DNA from: Protonemura montana
Lineage: Eukaryota > Arthropoda > Insecta > Plecoptera > Nemouridae
Assembly: GCA_947568835.1 (NCBI GenBank)
Contig: OX387610.1
Location: 8,395,501-8,459,500 of the forward strand
Direction: 5' to 3'
Length of the DNA stretch: 64,000 nucleotides
Shown in pieces: positions 60,077-64,000 of the stretch. The notes under the pieces were generated by a model. That model worked only from the letters and a program-made list of their open reading frames with translations, did no database searches and was not told the origin of the DNA. Position 1 is the first letter of the stretch, and the number at the start of each line of letters is the position of its first letter. The translations under genes were made by a program, and so were the position numbers.

Positions 60077-60475
60077 CACTGTCAGGCGATTTCAGCACAT
60101 CCGTGCCAACTAAACGGTGAATCTACCATTGAACCTCTTATGCTAGGTCATGATATACCCGTGGTAACATAAGATAGCAGAATTGAGAAGCTCTGTCAGG
60201 CGATCGCAGCATCTCCATGGATACCAAACGTTGAATCTACCATTGCACCTCCTATGCTAGGTCATGATATACCCGTGGTAACATAAGATAGCAGAATTGA
60301 AAAGCTCTGTCAGGTGATCTCAGCATCTCCATGGCTACCAAACGTTGCATCTACCATTGAACCTCATATGCCAGGCCATGATATACCCGTGGTAACATAA
60401 GGTAGCAGAAATGAGAAGCTCTTCTAAGCGATCTCAGCATCTCCATGGCTACCAAACGTTGAATCTTTCAAAGAA
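60077..60475. repeat. 114-bp minisatellite, about 3.5 copies
   Basis: Units start at 60077, 60191, 60305 and 60419 (exactly 114 apart), sharing gtcaggcgat, ctccatgg.taccaaacgttg, atgctaggtcatgatatacc and cgtggtaacataag. The last unit breaks off after about 55 bases. Confidence 0.92.
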
Positions 60476-60499
60476 TATGCTCACGAGTATTTTTTTGTT

Positions 60500-61060
60500 T
60501 TAAACGTTGGCCACAAAAAAGATCACCTAAGAAAAATGAGGCTCCATTTTTCTTTATTAATGCTCACCTCAACGATTGATATAGTTGTATCGATATTTTG
60601 ATATGTTGTTATTTTATTGTCGAGGTTTATTAAAAAGAACAGCTGCAAGCGCCATCGAGTGGCACCTACCGTTAGCATGTGTTGCCGGCTCGTTTGCTCA
60701 GCAGAAAAGATAACCTCAACATTGTACGCTCTGACCATCTATATATTTAAAGTCAGTTATATAACTAAATAAATTAGCATAAAAAAGTGCAAATACTTTA
60801 CTATAGACATACCAGGTCTGCCAACCCCTGCACTTGTATCAATCAGCTAATGTGGTTTTTATCTTGCCAGCAAATGAGATTTACAAAAATCCTGCCCGCG
60901 GCTGTCGCTATGCGGGGGCGGATACACACGAATTGAAACCTATAAACCCAGTGATCGAACAGCGAGAGAAGCCGCCACACTTTCCCAAAGCAACGCAGCT
61001 AGTTAGTGTTGGGTCAGAGAGTGGCTATCTCCAGAGAATGTCCGCCTTGCTTGCTCCAAC
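60500..61060. other. region without recognised features
   Basis: An 80-residue + frame at 60834-61076 is of mixed composition and overlaps a GC-richer patch around 60890-61040, but shows no domain or splice context. Confidence 0.35.
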
Positions 61061-61061
61061 A

Positions 61062-61352
61062 AGTCACTTTGTATGATGATGAACACACTTGAGCCTAGAA
61101 GGTAGGAAGGTAAACCCGGTGCCGGCACGTAGACTACTCCTGTCGAAGATCAACTAGGAGATCGCTGCTATGTCGTCCCTTCCGAAGGACTGTTCACAAA
61201 TTCATGCGGTCGAGAGGCTAATAAATTAGTTCCAATCTCCAGTCTCCAATATCCCTTTAGAACAGAATTGGCCATGAGTATGATGGTCACCAATCCAGCG
61301 CTGTGTTACCTAACTTCGGTGATCTCTTGAGAACCGGTGTTTCAAACACGCC
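61062..61352 (-). mobile_element. 5S-derived SINE, 3'-truncated (copy S9)
   Basis: On the - strand: ggcgtgtttgaaacaccggttctcaagagatcaccgaagttaggtaacac, then the body down to the ccttctaggct block. Confidence 0.78.
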
Positions 61353-61669
61353 AAACTATTCTGTCAGTTATAAATATTTACAACAGTTTATATTCCTGCA
61401 TCGTTGTAACTTTAGAAGGGAGTCTAACAAGTCTTCTGTAAAAACAAGAAATATACAGAAAAAAAAAGTTAGTTCATTAAAAGTTGGATTTCAAAAAGGG
61501 CTGTAAATCGTTTTAAAAGTGATCATCACCATGCAATGGCCACCATGTTTATATAGTAGCATTTCAACCTTCCGTGAAAGGAAAAGAGAAGATTTCCTCA
61601 CTTTTATGCTTTATGACTGCAATACAAAGGAAATGTAATCCTAGAAAATATAAAATTTGGTTATATGGT

Positions 61670-61835
61670 AGCCATGAAGATGCTGAGATCACCTGAGTGA
61701 GCTTCTCAATTCTGCAATACTATGTTATCATGGGTAATCCTAGTATAGGAGGTGCAATAGTAGATTCAACGTTTGGTAGCCATGGAGATGCTGAGATCGC
61801 CTGAAAGAGCTTCTAAAATCTGATTTGTTACCTTA
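61670..61835. repeat. inverted copy of the 114-bp minisatellite unit
   Basis: About 1.5 units of the 60077-60475 repeat in reverse complement (ggtagccatggagatgctgagatc, cacctcctat-type complements). The two clusters form an inverted pair about 1.2 kb apart. Confidence 0.85.
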
Positions 61836-61847
61836 CCACGACCATAG

Positions 61848-61978
61848 CTCAATTGGTTAGAGCACCACACACGCCAGGTAGATATCGGGGTTTGAGTCCC
61901 CGTAAAGGCACTAATTTATTAGAGGTTATCAGTGCTCGTAGTAATAAAATAAATTCATTTGCAATTTCAATTACCCAT
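61848..61978 (+). mobile_element. tRNA-derived SINE, family T, with full head (copy T4)
   Basis: Head: ccaTAGCTCAATTGGttagagc (A box) and GGGGTTTGAGTCCCC (T arm with B box), spaced as in a tRNA. Then the family body (cactaatttattagagg..aataaaataaa..catttgcaatttcaatt). The 5' and 3' acceptor strands do not pair, so it is not a working tRNA gene. Confidence 0.75.
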
Positions 61979-62540
61979 GTCATTGTCTCACAAAATAAAA
62001 CGAGTTCATTCAGTAACGACACGTAATGTTTGTGGCCGCATGCAGCTTTCATCTAACACTAAGCTAAGGCTACACCAGCTGGTTTTCCATAAACATGTGA
62101 GGTTAGGTAATCGACGTTATAAACCTCTTTGGCAGCCGAGGAAGTTGGATATCTGGTATAGTGTGTGAAGTTTTTCAATGTTCCGAATTATTTTATACTC
62201 TCTGCTTTATATAGATCTTGTTCTTTGCATAGGCCAATGCACGATCGTAAAAGTGGAGTGGAAAAATTGTAGCATGCGAAATTGATCGGTATTTGCTTTG
62301 TGGTATTTTAAATTTTAATCATCTAGTAACTGTGACTATGGTTGACCATAGAGACCTAAGTTTTATTTCAAATTGACGTGTAGGCAGTAAGTATAGCAAA
62401 AAAGGTAGCAACATTTGGAACATGTTTTCTTTAAGATACGATTGGTGGTTTTTTTTTTTTTAACTTTTACCCAAAAATTACCCTTTTATTGCCTCGCCCA
62501 GTAACCCAGCCAGCACTACAAAAATGAACGGTGCATTTTG
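61979..62540. other. region without recognised features
   Basis: No coding pattern or repeat is seen apart from short homopolymers. Confidence 0.4.
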
Positions 62541-62544
62541 GTTG

Positions 62545-62662
62545 AAAATTGGTTAAATTTTGGTTAGGTTAGGTTTTGGTTTGGTTAGTTTTGGTTGGTT
62601 TCGGTTGGTTTCGGTTGGTTTTGGTTGGTAAATTTTGGTTTGGTTTCGGTTAGGTTATTAAT
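62545..62662 (+). repeat. G/T-rich GGTT repeat tract
   Basis: About twenty variants of ggtt, ttggttggtttc and ttaggttagg in a row, almost free of C on this strand. The pentamer ttagg (the common arthropod telomere repeat) occurs only twice in tandem, so it is a degenerate low-complexity tract. Confidence 0.85.
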
Positions 62663-63361
62663 GACGAAAACATCACCTTTTGTGCAATGCGTTAAAATAA
62701 CCATGATGACGTGTCTGTAACGTTTCGTTTTGGTATTAATCCACAAACCTCTTTTAAATGACATCGTTAAAATTTGTCCCAAGCCTTACGTTAAAATGTT
62801 ACAAGCTCTTGATGAAATTAAAATGCAGTACATTTTTTGTTAAACAATCAAGTTTTTGTAACATTCAAACTTTCCACGCAATATCACAGAATGGGTTCCA
62901 CAAAATATCTGTAAAAGGACCAAAGTGGTTCGCTTGAATAGAAGGAATTTTTTTACCCCCACGTTGACATCTTATCAATCCACTCACAAACCAGATATGC
63001 AAACACTTTTTTTCACATTTATCGACAACGAAATCGCGTGGGCTTAACACCAATCTCCTAATGAACTATTTGCATTTTTAATCACCGTATGTTATTGTAC
63101 ACGACGACTACTTTTTAAAAGTGTAGGTACTTTAATTGCGGTTAATTAACTAGCTTGATGGATTAGCTAACTAACCTCACGTTTCACCTGTCTCTGGAGC
63201 ACTTGTTGCAGAGGTATTTTTAATTTCTTATACATTACCTAATGTTAGAATTTAATCATTGAATTAATTCTAGCGTCATATACACTTTGTGATAGCGATG
63301 GCGGGATGACAATCACATATAATTGCATGTAGTTTAATCGAAACCAACTTATCATCTTCAG

Positions 63362-63418
63362 TGGACAGCAAAAATCGACAAAAAATCAGCAAAATTCAGC
63401 AAAAATCAGCAAAAATCA
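63362..63418. repeat. short (cagcaaaaat)n-type tandem repeat
   Basis: About five imperfect 10- to 11-bp units (cagcaaaaat, cgacaaaaaat, cagcaaaatt). Confidence 0.8.
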
Positions 63419-63843
63419 CTTCATGGCACAGTTTTAATCAAGGTTAACAAAAATTACATACTCTTATAAATATTTGCTTATTTTATAATGGAAATAAACT
63501 GTCTTTTAAATGATACTCCGCACTTTCGGTCTAAGAATGGAAGATTGGGTCGCTTGGTGTTTTAAAAAAATCTGGGGTTTCACATATTGGTAAGGAGATA
63601 GGCTGAGTTATTCTATTTTAATCGCAATTTCTGATACAATCGCTACAAAATCACTTAAATTTCCTCTAAAAATTCTAGTCGACTACGTCATGTATATTTT
63701 TTTCTTAAAACCTATGCCCAAGAAGAAAAACAAAAATCCACACAATACACGAAAAAAAGAACAATTGAAAATCATTAATGTATTTCAGAAAATTTGCGAA
63801 ATTTTCCGAAATTCACTAACCATTTAGTTCCCCAAAGGGTAAG

Positions 63844-64000
63844 CTAGTCTCTAAACTCTTCGATCTCGTCGACGGTGATAAAAGCGTCGTGATCGAGGTC
63901 GATTCTCATCAAGTCGAACGCGTTGACTTGATAGTTGCCGTGATCTGTCAGCGCCGTCGCCAGCTCGATCAACGACAACCTACCGTCACTGTTCGAGTCA
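63844..64000 (-). CDS. EF-hand protein, C-terminal exon (5' part outside window)
   Basis: Reads on the - strand from the window edge to the stop codon TAG at 63846-63844, giving 51 residues. They contain two adjacent canonical 12-residue EF-hand loops: DSNSDGRLSLIE and DLDHDAFITVDE, with Asp at positions 1, 3 (or Asn) and 5 and Glu at 12. Such a pair binds two calcium ions. The protein ends six residues after the second loop (EIEEFRD). GC-rich against an AT-rich 3' flank, as in other exons here. The family cannot be named from this fragment. Confidence 0.88.
   Translation of the reverse strand, partial: DSNSDGRLSLIELATALTDHGNYQVNAFDLMRIDLDHDAFITVDEIEEFRD

Noticed and set aside
61848-61920. 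tRNA gene
   Set aside because: A and B boxes and the T arm are good, but the acceptor strands do not pair and a SINE body follows; it belongs to a dispersed family.
62617-62660. Interstitial TTAGG telomere array
   Set aside because: Only a couple of ttagg units appear; most units are ttggttggtttc variants.

Overview
The window is eukaryotic and animal: coding sequence is broken into short exons with GT/AG splice sites and matching phases, introns are AT-rich, and SINEs, non-LTR retrotransposon pieces and satellites fill the rest. A protein with three six-cysteine chitin-binding (CBM14/peritrophin-A) modules and Tyr/Gln/Pro and Gly/Ser repeats points to a chitin-bearing ecdysozoan, most likely an arthropod. 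I cannot name the species.

Three protein genes are visible. (1) Positions 2-3117, + strand: the last four coding exons of a kelch-repeat gene resembling IVNS1ABP, with an unusual acidic C-terminal extension. (2) Positions 56502 to 31019, - strand: a complete 11-exon gene joined here by splice sites and phase. Its 2286-residue product has a signal peptide, a GH18 chitinase fold with all four signature motifs degraded (the catalytic Glu position is Ala), two CBM14 modules, a Gly/Ser/Tyr-rich stretch, about 21 repeats built on QVFYQSTPRP, acidic/basic stretches and a terminal CBM14. It looks like a secreted, catalytically dead chitinase-like matrix protein. (3) Positions 63844-64000, - strand: the C-terminal end of an EF-hand protein.

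Genes 1 and 2 converge on about 28 kb of repeat-rich DNA. Its core (8525-27923) is a tandem array of eleven 1763/1764-bp units, flanked by one diverged and one deleted copy. Each unit is a composite: four tRNA-like Pol III promoter modules (one +, three -), a 55-nt near-perfect hairpin capped by GCGAAGC, and a foldback/MITE-like element with roughly 64-bp inverted arms. Marker variants alternate from unit to unit, giving a dimeric higher-order repeat of about 3.53 kb.

The long introns of gene 2 and its upstream region hold a 5S rRNA-derived SINE family (about nine copies or fragments), a second tRNA-derived SINE family, a 5'-truncated reverse transcriptase (474-residue open frame) in sense orientation in intron 6, an E-box-bearing 43-bp minisatellite in intron 1, a 114-bp minisatellite with an inverted partial copy, and several palindromes. 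Large parts of 50.2-55.0 kb and 57.0-60.0 kb hold nothing I recognise.
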